Assembly (NCBI GenBank): GCA_038496445.1
Contig: JALMLS010000047.1
Span: 1 to 23,935, forward strand
From: Trichosphaerium sp. ATCC 40318
Taxonomy: Eukaryota > Discosea > Flabellinia > Trichosidae
Length of the DNA stretch: 23,935 nucleotides
Reading direction: 5' to 3'
A program made the translations under genes and the position numbers. The notes under the pieces were generated by a model. That model did not search any database and was not told where the DNA came from. It worked only from the letters and a program-made list of their open reading frames with translations. Below are positions 1-9,582 of the stretch, piece after piece; within the stretch, counting starts at the first letter, position 1; each line of letters opens with the position of its first letter.

Positions 1-25
1 TTTTTTTTTTCTTTTACCTCTAAAG

Positions 26-875
26 TACATACTAGATGTATTCGCTGCAAATGTTTTTGTTAGTACTAAAGCACCAAACTTTCCGTTACTGTGCCAAACA
101 GCAATGGTAGATCTAATGTATAGTCGATATCTTATTAACACCAAAAGAACAAAACTGAAATTAATCTCAAAAATGGGTCATCGCTCAGAGCCTACTGTAG
201 CTTTTGGTGTGATGTATGAAGATAAGGATCCAGAAATACAAGCAAAGGTAATCACATTACAAACGCTTTAAAACGTAGCATGTCACATTAAGTTTAGGCA
301 TTAATTTTTTTTTTTTCAGGTTATTTTGAAAAAAGTCAAAAAATCGCCTTTGGTTATTGGTAATATATTGTGGCAACTACCTTGGTGCCCTCAATTTTCT
401 ATTCGTTCAGAAATAGGAGTAATACTACAACATAATTTCCCAACACAGTACGTCATACCACAAACAAGTTCGCTGAAACAAAAACGCGAAAATGTTTGAC
501 TTTTTTTTACAAACACTCACAACACAGCAAAAATTAATGATAAGATTATTTGTTGTGTGTCAATTCTAGATAACCGTAGTCGTTTTTTTTTTGAAATAGG
601 AGTGGATTCAATTTTCTTCTTAATATTTTCTTATTTTTTGAACAGCTTTCGTTGGTCCTGTTTGTTGGCCATACTTGGTTATTAATTATACAAATAGATT
701 TACAATTGGTGTTCTATACTACCCTGATGCTAATGACGTATCTTACGTCAATTATGAACGTCATAACAATGATAATCCTGAAGGATTTGAACATGGTGAT
801 AATGATGATGATAAAAATCAACAACGTGGAACGTATTTTGAATCTGTTTATTGTAAGAACGTGTTCTTGAAATAG
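26..875 (+). CDS. 3' end of an unrecognised multi-exon gene
   Basis: Three open segments read in a compatible order: 26-247, about 320-467 and 646-875, ending in TAG. The first is preceded by a T-rich tract and AG, so it starts inside the window as an internal exon and the gene's 5' part lies to the left. The intron at 248-319 is clear (GTAATC to a poly-T CAG, phase 0). The second intron is uncertain: GTACGT at 448 is the best-looking donor but gives the wrong phase, while GTTCGC at 468 keeps the frame of the last exon. The last exon has an acidic Asp/Asn-rich stretch (GDNDDDKNQ) near its C-terminus. The segment reading INYTNRFTIGVLYYPDA faintly resembles the C-terminal region of wax-ester/diacylglycerol acyltransferase-type proteins, too weakly to name it. 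Confidence 0.5.
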
Positions 876-1418
876 AACTAAAACACACAGAAAAAGAAAT
901 GAAAATAAACTTAAAATGGTCTTGCGGAGTACTCTCCTTTTGACATTTTTAAGAGTGGGTAGACAAAAAGTTGTTAAGATCCATTTACACTTGTTATTCC
1001 GACCCAATTTTACTGAGGACAGGTAGATCAATATCTTCAAACTAAGTTTGTTCCACTAGCAACTATAACAGATCCAGGCATTTGATATCAAAAAAGATTA
1101 TTCATTGGATGTTCCAATAAAATAGTCCTGTTGGTCAGGTTCTGACGTTTTTCCCGCATATTCCTGGTCGGAAGAGTCGTTTGTCCTTAATTAGCCCTTT
1201 GTTCCTTGAATGTAAAATAGTTTCCGCAATCCTGCGATAGCACCAACCCACAACCAAATCGAAGTCTCAAAAAAACAACAAAAAAATCAATATTACTTGA
1301 ATTTAAACTTAATATTTTTGTATTAGAAATATTAGCTGTTGAATAGCTGTCATGCTTACTTCTATTACAAAGCGCAAAATTATATTCTTACAAAGTAGAA
1401 AGGATCTCTTTATTTAAA
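876..1418. other. Intergenic, tail-to-tail between two genes
   Basis: Both flanking genes end here, so this stretch should hold two 3' ends. AATAAA-like signals are present (TTTAAATAAAG just after the reductase stop on the minus strand). No convincing exon or repeat was seen. Confidence 0.5.
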
Positions 1419-3066
1419 CTAAACAACAATTTCTCCAGCAGGTCTAATCCAAAATATTTCATTAGTCTTAGTGCCACCCAAAAATCCATGAGGGAAAGGT
1501 AACTTATAATCGACAACCTTAGCCAAACGATCCATGTGATCTATAAGAAGTCCAATGTAAGTCTTAATAAACAGAGATGAAGTTACCTTGAGTTAGTGTG
1601 AATTTACTCTCCAAAGCACCAATGTTGTCTTTCAAATGACGAAGTTTCGAAATACCAATAAGAGCGGAAGTGACACCACGTTGTTGGAGTGCCCAGTTCA
1701 ATGAAACTTGAGATAGACTGGATCCAAGTTCTTTTGAAATTTTTGCAAGTTCATCAACAATATCGTAGTCTTTTTCACTCATCTGAACAACCCTATGGCC
1801 TTCGCCAGCCTTTTTATTTATGTAAGAACAAAAACGTGATGAAGAAAAGCGCTTACTTCTTGTCCACGTAGAAATCTTCCCGTGTACTTGCCACTGCCAA
1901 GAACGCCCCATGGAACGCCACCAAGACCCAATTGGTTAGCCATTGGAAGGATATCGGCTTCAAAGTCTCTATCACCCACGTTATAACGTCCTTGATAGCC
2001 AATGAATTTACTAGTTCAAAGTCAAGTTGTGAAATAAGCAAACTTAAGTACATACGTCCAACCTCGTAGTTGAGCGACTGCCTGAGCATACGATACAACC
2101 CACGCTGGTGCATCAGATACTGCAATGTATCGTACTTTACCTGAACGAACCTACACGGAACTAGTTAAACTAAACGTTCACCACAAGTTATCTTGTCGAG
2201 CTTTGTTTAATCTGCCAAAAAGAAAACCAAAATATTTTCGAATGAAATAATTGTTTACCAAATCATCCAATCCACGCATGACTTCCTCTATTGGCGAGGT
2301 ATAGTCCCAGAAATGTACATAAAAAAGATCCTAAAAAGACCTATTACCACCACGTGATACCCTCTATAAAAATTATACAATGTAAGTTGTTTTAAGCCTT
2401 TTCAACGATAGGTCTACAGAATACATCATATTCTTTCTTCCATTCCCAGCATGATTAACATTTACTTTGGATCCAAAATTAAGCCCAGTAAACTTTGTGG
2501 CAATGACAAGCTACAAGAGAGTAAATCACGTGACTCTTTGACATGGAAAACAAGACAAAACAACTCATACCTCTTCGCGGTTTCCTGCTTCTTCCATAAA
2601 CTCACCAAGCCATTCTTCGGATTGTCCGTTTTGGTAGTTAACAGCAGTATCAAAGAAGTTACCACCTTGAGAAATAAAGTGGTTGAACACCTTCTTTGCT
2701 TCTTCTTTCTCCATGTGTATGCCTTGATAGAAAGTTAAATAGCTATTTAGTTCACTTGATATTTTTTAACTAGCGCTAGTTCGGAATCTAATTACAACGA
2801 AAGAGTGTGCTTTAGTCAAGCAATAAAACTTGATTCTGGTGAAGAACAACGGATAACAGTTACCCAAACAACAAAAAAACGGACCCATAGGCTTCCAATT
2901 TTGTCCCCATGTCATTGTACCCAAACATAAAGGCGACACACGAAGTCCTAACGCAAGTCATCAAAATACAAAACCTTTGTTTCTCCGCGTCACCTGAACT
3001 GCCAAGAAGCCTGTACTCATTGAGCCCACTTTTACGTTCCGGATGTTTAAGCATTTCAGCTGCCAT
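1419..3066 (-). CDS. Aldo/keto reductase, aryl-alcohol dehydrogenase type
   Basis: NAD(P)H-dependent oxidoreductase expected to act on aldehydes or ketones in the cytosol. Nine exons assemble: 3066-2994, 2947-2864, 2722-2571, 2510-2379, 2330-2259, 2150-2056, 2010-1857, 1809-1587 and 1540-1419. The 1107-bp coding sequence keeps phase at every junction and gives 368 residues, the usual family length. The N-terminus has the family start YRLLGSSGLRVSPLCLGTM. The catalytic tetrad is complete: Asp77 and Tyr82 (FFDTAVNYQ), Lys109 (IATKFTG) and His153 (YVHFWDY). The motif VSDAPAWVV is typical of the fungal-type aryl-alcohol dehydrogenase branch, as is the C-terminal PFPHGFLG. No signal peptide or membrane segment is visible. 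The exon 2/3 junction (intron 2863-2723, 141 bp) is the least certain. Substrate cannot be inferred. Confidence 0.93.
2526..2533. promoter_or_regulatory. TCACGTGA palindrome in reductase intron 3
   Basis: Perfect octamer inside the 60-bp intron 2570-2511. The next intron also carries the CACGTG core, at 2351-2356. Confidence 0.4.
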
Positions 3067-4547
3067 GATGTGTTGCTTTATGTTATAAAGTTATTTGTAA
3101 AAGACCATTTTTAATCCGAAAGTGTTTCGGAAAATTAAATGCGGCGAGCGGGATTTATGATGTACCACATTTCTTGACATTGCTGTCAAGGTTGTATTTT
3201 TATGTAACCGAGGATAGGTTATCTGCGATCAACAAATCATACGAAAGTAGAATGTGACCTATCTGCTTTGACCACCAAATTCCAACACATCCCAACGATG
3301 ACCTCAAAAACACCTGCGTGAAGTGTTGTTGTACAAAAACACATGTTGGTCACGTTTTTCAGAGCAATTGACATTGTTGCGGAAAAGAAGTTGAGTTGCG
3401 TTACAATAACAATACTATTGTAGGTACAATGGTACGCCTATGTATTCCTATGCGTTCCAGTTTGTATTTGATAATTTTGGTAAAACTGGCTACAATATTG
3501 CAGATGAACTTGGCTATACTTGAAAGCATGTGTTTATTGTGGCCAACAGGCTGTAGAAAGCATAATTGACCACATTGTTAGAGTGCCCAGTTCAATGAAA
3601 CTTGAGATGGACTGCATCCAAGTGGATATCTATTTGCATTTTGTTTCTTGTGGAATTTCAAAAGTGTAATTTCAACATCAATATATTGGCCATTATCCTT
3701 TTATTACGTTCTTGAAGGCTTGTACCAATTATACAGCTAATTACAGTTTTTGTACTTACACAATGGTAGCGTTGTGGACTTCAGCGAGTGGTTTATGACG
3801 TAGTGTATACTATTGCGCCGTGGCAAGAGTAGTTTAGGCCATAACTGTGGTCAGGTAGTCAGCCTGCTTTTGTTTCAGTAAAACCGGCAAGTGTAGAGTT
3901 AGGGTTGGTGAGTTGTTAGAAACTACAGATTCAGTAAGATAATATGTAAGTAGTTCTTAGAGGTTCAATACCACTTCAGCTTATTATTTTATTTTGTGTA
4001 ATGGACTTAAAAGCAGCATTCCAAGCAAAGGAAATGGATCATTTTGACAAAAACGTGTTGGCATGTGTGGAGAAATGTCAACATAGTTCGGTGATTTTGC
4101 ATTATTTACGGGTGGATACTGGGATGACATACGTTTTACATCACGTGTTTGTCAAATGAATCAATTGTAAGGATGCCGTATGTTGTCAGCATGATAATGA
4201 AATAGTAATATTTCCTAACGGTGTAAGGTCAAGCATCGTTTTCAAGGCACAATGAATGTAAATGGTATTTTCCTGTTTTACCAAACACAACCTTGTAAAT
4301 TCACGAAATCACCTTTTCTACGGGCAAATAAGTATCTGGAGGCCTCCTATACACAAACGTGTCTTTTGTGATCTTGATACTAAACTCTAACAAAACCTAG
4401 TTGTTTTATTATGTGGCTGTGCTTAAATTGCGTTAAAGGCTTTTGTAAACTAACCACAATAAATTAAATCTAACGACACAATAGTTTTTAATGATTATTT
4501 GTGGTGATTGGGTCGACCAGTTAAAGGGATCGTTTGTCAACGTCATT
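3067..4547. other. Gene-poor stretch upstream of the reductase
   Basis: This contains the reductase promoter region and about 1.4 kb with no reading frame I would call a gene. A 51-residue ATG frame at 4002-4157 (MDLKAAFQAKEMDHFDKN...) is open but has no recognisable family. The only clear homology is the reductase fragment at 3568-3625. Confidence 0.5.
3568..3625 (-). pseudogene. Fragment of the aldo/keto reductase gene
   Basis: About 58 bp match the interior of reductase exon 8 (about 1671-1730) in the same orientation with a few differences. The longest shared block includes GAGTGCCCAGTTCAATGAAA. Flanks on both sides are unrelated, so this is a decayed remnant of a duplicated or rearranged copy, not a functional exon. 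Confidence 0.7.
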
Positions 4548-4640
4548 CATCCAGCAGTTCTTCTGAAATTTTCGATATGTCAACATTGGGGCTGCGTGCG
4601 TCTGTTGACATATCGAAAATTCTGGGAGAAATGCCGGATG
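4548..4640. repeat. Inverted repeat able to form a long hairpin
   Basis: The arms 4567-4584 and 4604-4621 are perfect 18-bp reverse complements around a 19-base loop. Outward, 4548-4566 and 4622-4640 still pair imperfectly, including the terminal CATCC/GGATG. A 36-codon ATG frame at 4577-4687 (+) crosses the right arm and reads VDISKILGEMPDDW. On the minus strand the left arm can be read as VDISKISEELLDE, so the arms encode similar peptides in divergent directions. It could be a small palindromic element, an inverted duplication of a coding piece or a hairpin RNA. The sequence alone does not decide. Confidence 0.7.
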
Positions 4641-4805
4641 ACTGGGTATTGCCGCTGTCATGTCTGCAGCGAGGTAGTGATAGTTAACGAGTCTACCTAC
4701 CTTCTCATGTGATGCTCAGCTGAATTAGGTGAAACTCCAATTCAGACGTGAGGCGTTGTTGACAAACGACTACTGGTCTTTCTTTTTTATGGAAAGTTCT
4801 TGCCA

Positions 4806-5051
4806 ATGACGGTTATGACAATTTTTAAACAGCCCAAACCCTCGCAATCCGCTCTTGTATATCTCCAACAGCTGTAGCACCAACCGCAATACAGTACCAC
4901 ACATCCAATAACATTACCGCCTATGACAATACCTTCAGCAGTGTCACCAACACGTGTCCTTTCAACTGTAGGGCCAACAACACCTACCATGACACCTTCA
5001 ACCACAAACAAACCTCTGGAATTGACAGTCAAGTTAGTATTGTTGCTATGA
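4806..5051 (+). pseudogene. Thr/Pro-rich reading frame with one in-frame TAG
   Basis: From ATG at 4806 the plus strand reads 81 codons before TGA, interrupted only by a TAG at about 4875. The second half is rich in Thr, Pro and Ser (ITLPPMTIPSAVSPTRVL, then GPTTPTMTPSTTNKP), which recalls the mucin-like gene 1.6 kb downstream. The TAG sits at the end of a 21-nt GT..TAG stretch, which is phase-neutral but far shorter than other introns here. It could be a broken mucin-like gene or an exon of a gene I cannot complete. The minus strand is also open over this interval (4787-5116), but its translation looks like an antisense reading. Confidence 0.35.
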
Positions 5052-5281
5052 CACTTGATAACACGTAAATGCCTAAACCAACACAAATAACATAACCAAT
5101 TTCTCAGTTGCCTCATACCAAAATTTCGTGCACCTTTTGAAATGTAACCTTGTTTACAAGCTAGATTGCACAGAAAATAGAGTTAACAACCAAACAATAA
5201 TACTGCATGCTAAGTAAGAAAAGTTCCAAACAGTACTCTCGTACACTGTACAACAGGTTTTTACTTGCAACAAAGCAGTAG

Positions 5282-5449
5282 GAACTACTTACCTCTGAGG
5301 ACTCGCAATGGTTCCACAGTTTTGATGCCTTCAACATTATGTACAAGCTCTGGTAATCTGACGCTCGTAAAGACATCGCCAGACATGCTGCAAAGGAGAC
5401 ACGCCTTAACAAAGAATGGCTTAAAAGGTTTACAAAAAACAGCACGTGA
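5282..5449 (+). pseudogene. Short decayed coding-like segment
   Basis: One frame reads ELLTSEDSQWFHSFDAF, then a TAA at 5354-5356, then SDARKDIARHAAKETRLNKE in the same frame up to a TGA. Amino-acid usage looks protein-like on both sides of the stop. There is no start codon and no recognisable family. It may be a remnant or an exon with an unrecognised junction. Confidence 0.2.
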
Positions 5450-6247
5450 TGCCTTCCAATATCAACAAAACATCACTACATGCAAAATACGTTAGGCCTT
5501 GTAACCTTGCATAAAAAATGGATGGAGTTTTCTTTGTTGCTCATAATTGTTGGCTTGTTTGATTTGTTCACTGAATGTGAGGAACGCTTTATGCTTTTAA
5601 ATCTCGGACCGTTTCCGGACCGAAAACTGATATCTTAGGTCCGGTATCAGATTGGTGTTCGCTACCTCTACAATAAACTGATTCAAACAACAAGACTGGA
5701 TCATTTTTTGCAACTTGCAATTTATGTGTAAAGTGTTAGTGATTGATTTAAAAAAAGGAGTCTATGAGAACTTCCGAAGACATGTAATCAAAAAAAACGG
5801 TCTGGATACAATGTATTCATTAGTGAGATGATATATGATAGGATATGAAGGCGAAATTCAAGTTGACATTACTTTTCAGAACAGAATCCTGTACAATACA
5901 CTCTACAGCATTGCTGCCATAAAACATGTGAATACTATTTTACCCCAGTTCTCCTGGTGGTACATAACAATCTTTTGCCCCCAACTCGACATTTCTCGCG
6001 GTGTTTATCATATATTATGAGCTACTAACCGAATCAGAACTCTTTCTCTTTGAGCACTAGATTTGTAAATCCTGTTTTTGGGATACACCACTTTTCACGA
6101 AAAATAATAGATCCAAGGGTGTTATGACAACATTCATTCTATTATAGGTACTAAAAGAGCAATAGTGAAAAATGATCCATTGTTTGTCTGCTGAATGGTT
6201 TTAGATTGTGATTTTTCTTTAACTAAAACATGTTTCGTTGCATTGTT
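5450..6247. other. Intergenic, no gene seen
   Basis: A 61-codon frame at 5835-6020 has no recognisable features and is probably chance. Around 5605-5650 there is a small cluster of CGGACC/GGTCCG words that could form a short stem. Confidence 0.45.
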
Positions 6248-6436
6248 AAAGCTCTATTAAAACCATTTTGATATTCCGTGATAAAAATTAAAAAAGTGAC
6301 ACCAACAAACTCCTTGGGAGTTTCCGTCATGTTTATCACTGGCTTGGTTGAGAAAATAAGCAGGCAGTTTTAGAGCTTGAAACAAACATTATGATATTCG
6401 GTGATAACACATAAAAGGGTGACCACAACAAACTCT
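6248..6436. repeat. Two diverged direct repeats upstream of the mucin-like gene
   Basis: Copy A (6248-6313) and copy B (6371-6436) align over about 66 bp with a 123-bp period. Shared words include GATATTC.GTGATAA, GTGAC followed by AC, and CAACAAACTC. They lie 250-440 bp before the start codon at 6690, so they may belong to its promoter. A TCACGTGA octamer follows directly. Confidence 0.6.
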
Positions 6437-6445
6437 TCGTGCGAA

Positions 6446-6453
6446 TCACGTGA
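6446..6453. promoter_or_regulatory. TCACGTGA palindrome upstream of the mucin-like gene
   Basis: It lies 237 bp before the start codon and 10 bp after direct-repeat copy B. This is the one perfect octamer here placed like a promoter E-box. Confidence 0.4.
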
Positions 6454-6689
6454 CAGAACACATTTTTGGAGAGGTTTGTATGGTGTGAATAACCCTTCAT
6501 ACGCTCGAGAATTTACGTGTAAGCTGTTAATGTTACCTTTTAAAAAGATCTTTTTGAAATAGACATTAATCGTTGATACAGGTAAAAAAACGTGGGCACT
6601 GGCTAGCGAAATAGGAAGTTCTCGCTATTTTCAAGTAAATCACATAGATGTCTGCTTTTTTAAAGGCAACAACTTTCAGCATACAAACA

Positions 6690-7865
6690 ATGCATCGCCT
6701 CTCGCTAATACTGGCCCTTCTCGCTCTGGTAGTACTTTGTACGGTACGTGTTACTAAAACAGAAATAACCTGCCCAAGTATTTTTGCTAACTGTCTATAG
6801 TGCCAACCTGCAGCTGGTCCACTAACCACTGATACAACTACAGTTTCTCCAACTACTAATGATCCGCCAACTGATGCTACAACTACAGTTTTTCCAACGG
6901 ATGAAACCGACGTTACAACTACAGTTTCTCCACCAGCTGACACTACAACAGTTTTTCCAACATCAAATGATTCACCAGCCGACACTACAGTTCCAAGTTC
7001 TCCAACAGCTAATGATCCACCAGCCGATGCTACAACAGTTTCTCCAACAACTAATGGTCCTCCAGTTGACGCTACTACAGTTCCAAGTTCTCCAACAACT
7101 AATGAACCACCAGCCGATGCTACAACAGTTTCTCCAACTTCTCCAACAACTAATGGTCCTCCAGTTGACGCTACTACAGTTCCAACTTCTCCAACAACTA
7201 ATGATCCACCAGCCGACGCTACAACAGTTTCGCCAACTTCTCCAACAACTAATGGTCCTCCAGTTGACGCTGTTACAGTTCCAACTTCACCAACAACTAT
7301 TGATCCACCAGCCGACGCAACTACCGTTTCACCAACTTCTTCGACAACTAATGATCCGCCAACTGATGCAACTATAGTTTCTCCAACTTCTCCAACAACT
7401 AATGATTCACCAGCCGACGCTACAACAGTTTCACCAACTTCTTCAACAACTAATGATCCACCAGCAGTTTCACCAACTTCTTCGACAACTAATGATCCGC
7501 CAGCCGACGCTACAACAGTTTCGCCAACTTCTCCAACAACTAATGATCCTCCAATTGACGCTATTACAGTTCCAACTTCACCAACAACTATTGACCCACC
7601 AGCCGACGCTACAACAGTTTCGCCAACTTCTCCAACAACTAATGACCCACCAGCCGTTTCACCAACTTCTTCGACAACTAATGACCAACCAGCCGACGCT
7701 ACAACAGTTTTTCCAACTTCTCCAACAGCAACAACAGCTTCAACAAGTAGTCGTGTAAGCTGTATGCGAGGTTGTAGGGCCGATTATAGAGAATGTGTCC
7801 GTAATACCCCTATTGCTGTATGTAGAGTTGAAAGACGTTCTTGCCTTAGACTATGCCTTATTTGA
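6690..7865 (+). CDS. Secreted mucin-like Pro/Thr/Ser-repeat protein with six-Cys tail
   Basis: Exon 1 (6690-6743) encodes only the start and hydrophobic core of a signal peptide (MHRLSLILALLALVVLC). An intron with GTACGT donor and CTATAG acceptor (6744-6800) separates it from exon 2 (6801-7865), for 372 residues in all. The body alternates units close to PPADATTVSPTSPTTNG and PPVDATTVPTSPTTND. Such Thr/Ser/Pro sequence is expected to be densely O-glycosylated and extended. The final 40 residues carry six cysteines spaced C-x3-C-x6-C-x8-C-x6-C-x3-C, a symmetric pattern resembling a disulfide-linked helical hairpin. No C-terminal membrane segment or GPI signal is visible, so secretion or wall attachment is likelier than anchoring. 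Other frames through the repeat are open only because the repeat is stop-free. Confidence 0.85.
6840..7725 (+). repeat. Tandem coding repeat of the mucin-like gene
   Basis: Units of 48 and 51 bp alternate, giving a higher-order period near 99 bp, most regular from about 7010 onward. Two units lack the 12 bp encoding DATT (PPAVSPTSSTTND near 7455 and 7650), in-frame contractions typical of repeat slippage. Confidence 0.85.
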
Positions 7866-7886
7866 TGGTATTGTATTGCACACTGT

Positions 7887-9412
7887 TTAGTATTGTTCCC
7901 AATAGTAAACCCCTTCACATTCCTTTGTTTTGTTAGTCATTTGACTTTTAAAGGTTAGTGTTTTAGACAATAACCGTATATCAAATATATTTTCTGCACG
8001 TGATAGATTAGTTTGAGAAACAAGAATGGAAATAAAATTACTAACAACACAATGAATTAAAATTGTTTCAGAACTGTTAGCCACACCTAAAGTTAACCTT
8101 GCAAAGCATGAAGTAGATCCCGCATTCTGGTAGAGTCTACAATACATGTTGGAGATTCCTTCTCACTCAACTTACAATGTCCTTGAACATACCAGGCACC
8201 CTTCCCATGTACCTAGAATAAATAAACTATCAACATTTGACTAGATCACTTTATTCAAAGCTCCAATATAACACTACATCATTGAATTGTCTTGTATCTC
8301 TGAAATATTTGATGGCTGCACTGGCGTTATTAGCAGCACAGTGATACTTACGGCTGACCGTTATATTTCTCTTCAGGTTTTTACCTAAACATACACAACG
8401 TCAAGAACCTTGGCAAAATAGTCAAATCCTGGACCTGCAGCGGTTTGTCTTGTTCTTGTTCAAACGTGAATTCTGTTTTATCATGTTCATTCCTGATAGG
8501 TACAATTCACTCATAGAATACACGAAGAATAGGTACAACTTGGCCTGTCTATGCACCTCCCGGAGTTGCTAAGACTTTAGCTATTGGAAAAAAGTACGAA
8601 TACACCAAAGACGCAATATCAACAAACACTGTCAGCGTGTTGTCTTTAAAACATTGTATTTAGAGCTTTTAGGTGCGCATAGCTAGCAATAACTTGATAG
8701 TGATCACAAATATCCAATAGCTTCATTCTTATTTCCCAGATCATATTGTTTCCTGCTTCAAGACCACCATAGAGGTAATCTCATCGCTGAAACACAAAAG
8801 AACAAAGGTGAAGGGTAGTCAAGCGTTAAAATAAGGTTGCTAGCTTCAGTGTGAAATGAAAGGAACCAACGAAGTTAAAGGGTTTACCTCCTTTTCGTGC
8901 AGCAGATTTCGCGGTTGGATTCCGGTGACTGTCTTCGTAACAATACACACCGGGTTTCTTAAAACAAGCTAAGACTTGCAATGAAAATAGTTCTGTTCTT
9001 CAAGAAGAGGATGAAGAGTTTGAAAAATAGATACAAACAAGCTCAATACATTCTTTTGTAATACAAGCACGGAACCCAATCCGAATCGTATGAACCCACC
9101 AATTACGTACATACCTTCGTCTGTAATGTTTCTATTATCGCTCAATTCTATCGTATGAGCATCAAGTAAAGCTTTAATAACAACATCTGTCACATGTTGA
9201 CAAGAAACCTAAATTAATTGTGAACACTTGTTTTTATCTCGTTTTTGGATAATATCTTGCCATATTCCTTTGCTATGGCTACAAGTGATTCTACAGCTTC
9301 TACCCATATCCCATACTTCCCTAACGAAGTAAAATAAGTTTTAATTGTAATCTGTTTAAAAACCGTTAACCAGTTCAGCAATATTTGGTGGGTAAACTGC
9401 TATTTCCCGTGT
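7887..9412 (-). CDS. Multi-exon gene of unknown family, possibly the 3' half of the C2/EF-hand gene
   Basis: Phase-compatible coding segments run 9412-9364, 9320 to about 9225, 9208-9115, 8992-8888, 8779 to about 8650, about 8568-8435 (structure unclear), 8384-8278, 8212-8098 and 7993-7887 (TAA stop). Readable stretches include VYPPNIAELVNGKYGIWVEA, NITDEELFSLQVLACFKKPG, YEDSHRNPTAKSAARKGDY and VHGKGAWYVQGHCKLSEKES. The last three exons join cleanly. The junctions at about 9225/9209 and 8650/8435 do not join with ordinary introns, so I may be missing an exon or the gene may be damaged. No ATG opens the 5' end. A donor at about 9591 in the last exon of the upstream gene could join in phase to 9399, making one gene of roughly 900 residues. 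It ends 21 bp from the stop of the convergent mucin-like gene. Confidence 0.5.
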
Positions 9413-9582
9413 TCATCGACATGTTACCAGATTTTGGTTACGCGTCAATGTACATAACTAAGTTGCGTTGTTTTAGAGCGATAAATCACGTGGGGAGTGA
9501 AATGAACTCATATTTTCAACAGTTCAAATATACAATAAGCTACTGTTCAAACTAAACGGTTTTCTTTTTTTCAATAGTTTAT

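Noticed and set aside
4787-5116. 109-residue minus-strand frame rich in Val and Gly
   Set aside because: It is antisense to a Thr/Pro-rich segment, whose complement naturally reads Val/Gly and lacks stops. No domain is visible.
6859-7758. Long Gln/Leu-rich plus-strand frames across the mucin repeat
   Set aside because: They are +1/+2 shadows of a stop-free tandem repeat. The signal-peptide exon, the splice phase and the cysteine tail all support the Pro/Thr/Ser frame.
8536-8658. Plus-strand frame reading WPVYAPPGVAKTLAIG
   Set aside because: Looks protein-like but has no start, no partner exons and lies opposite minus-strand exons of the 7887-9412 gene. I could not rule it out completely.
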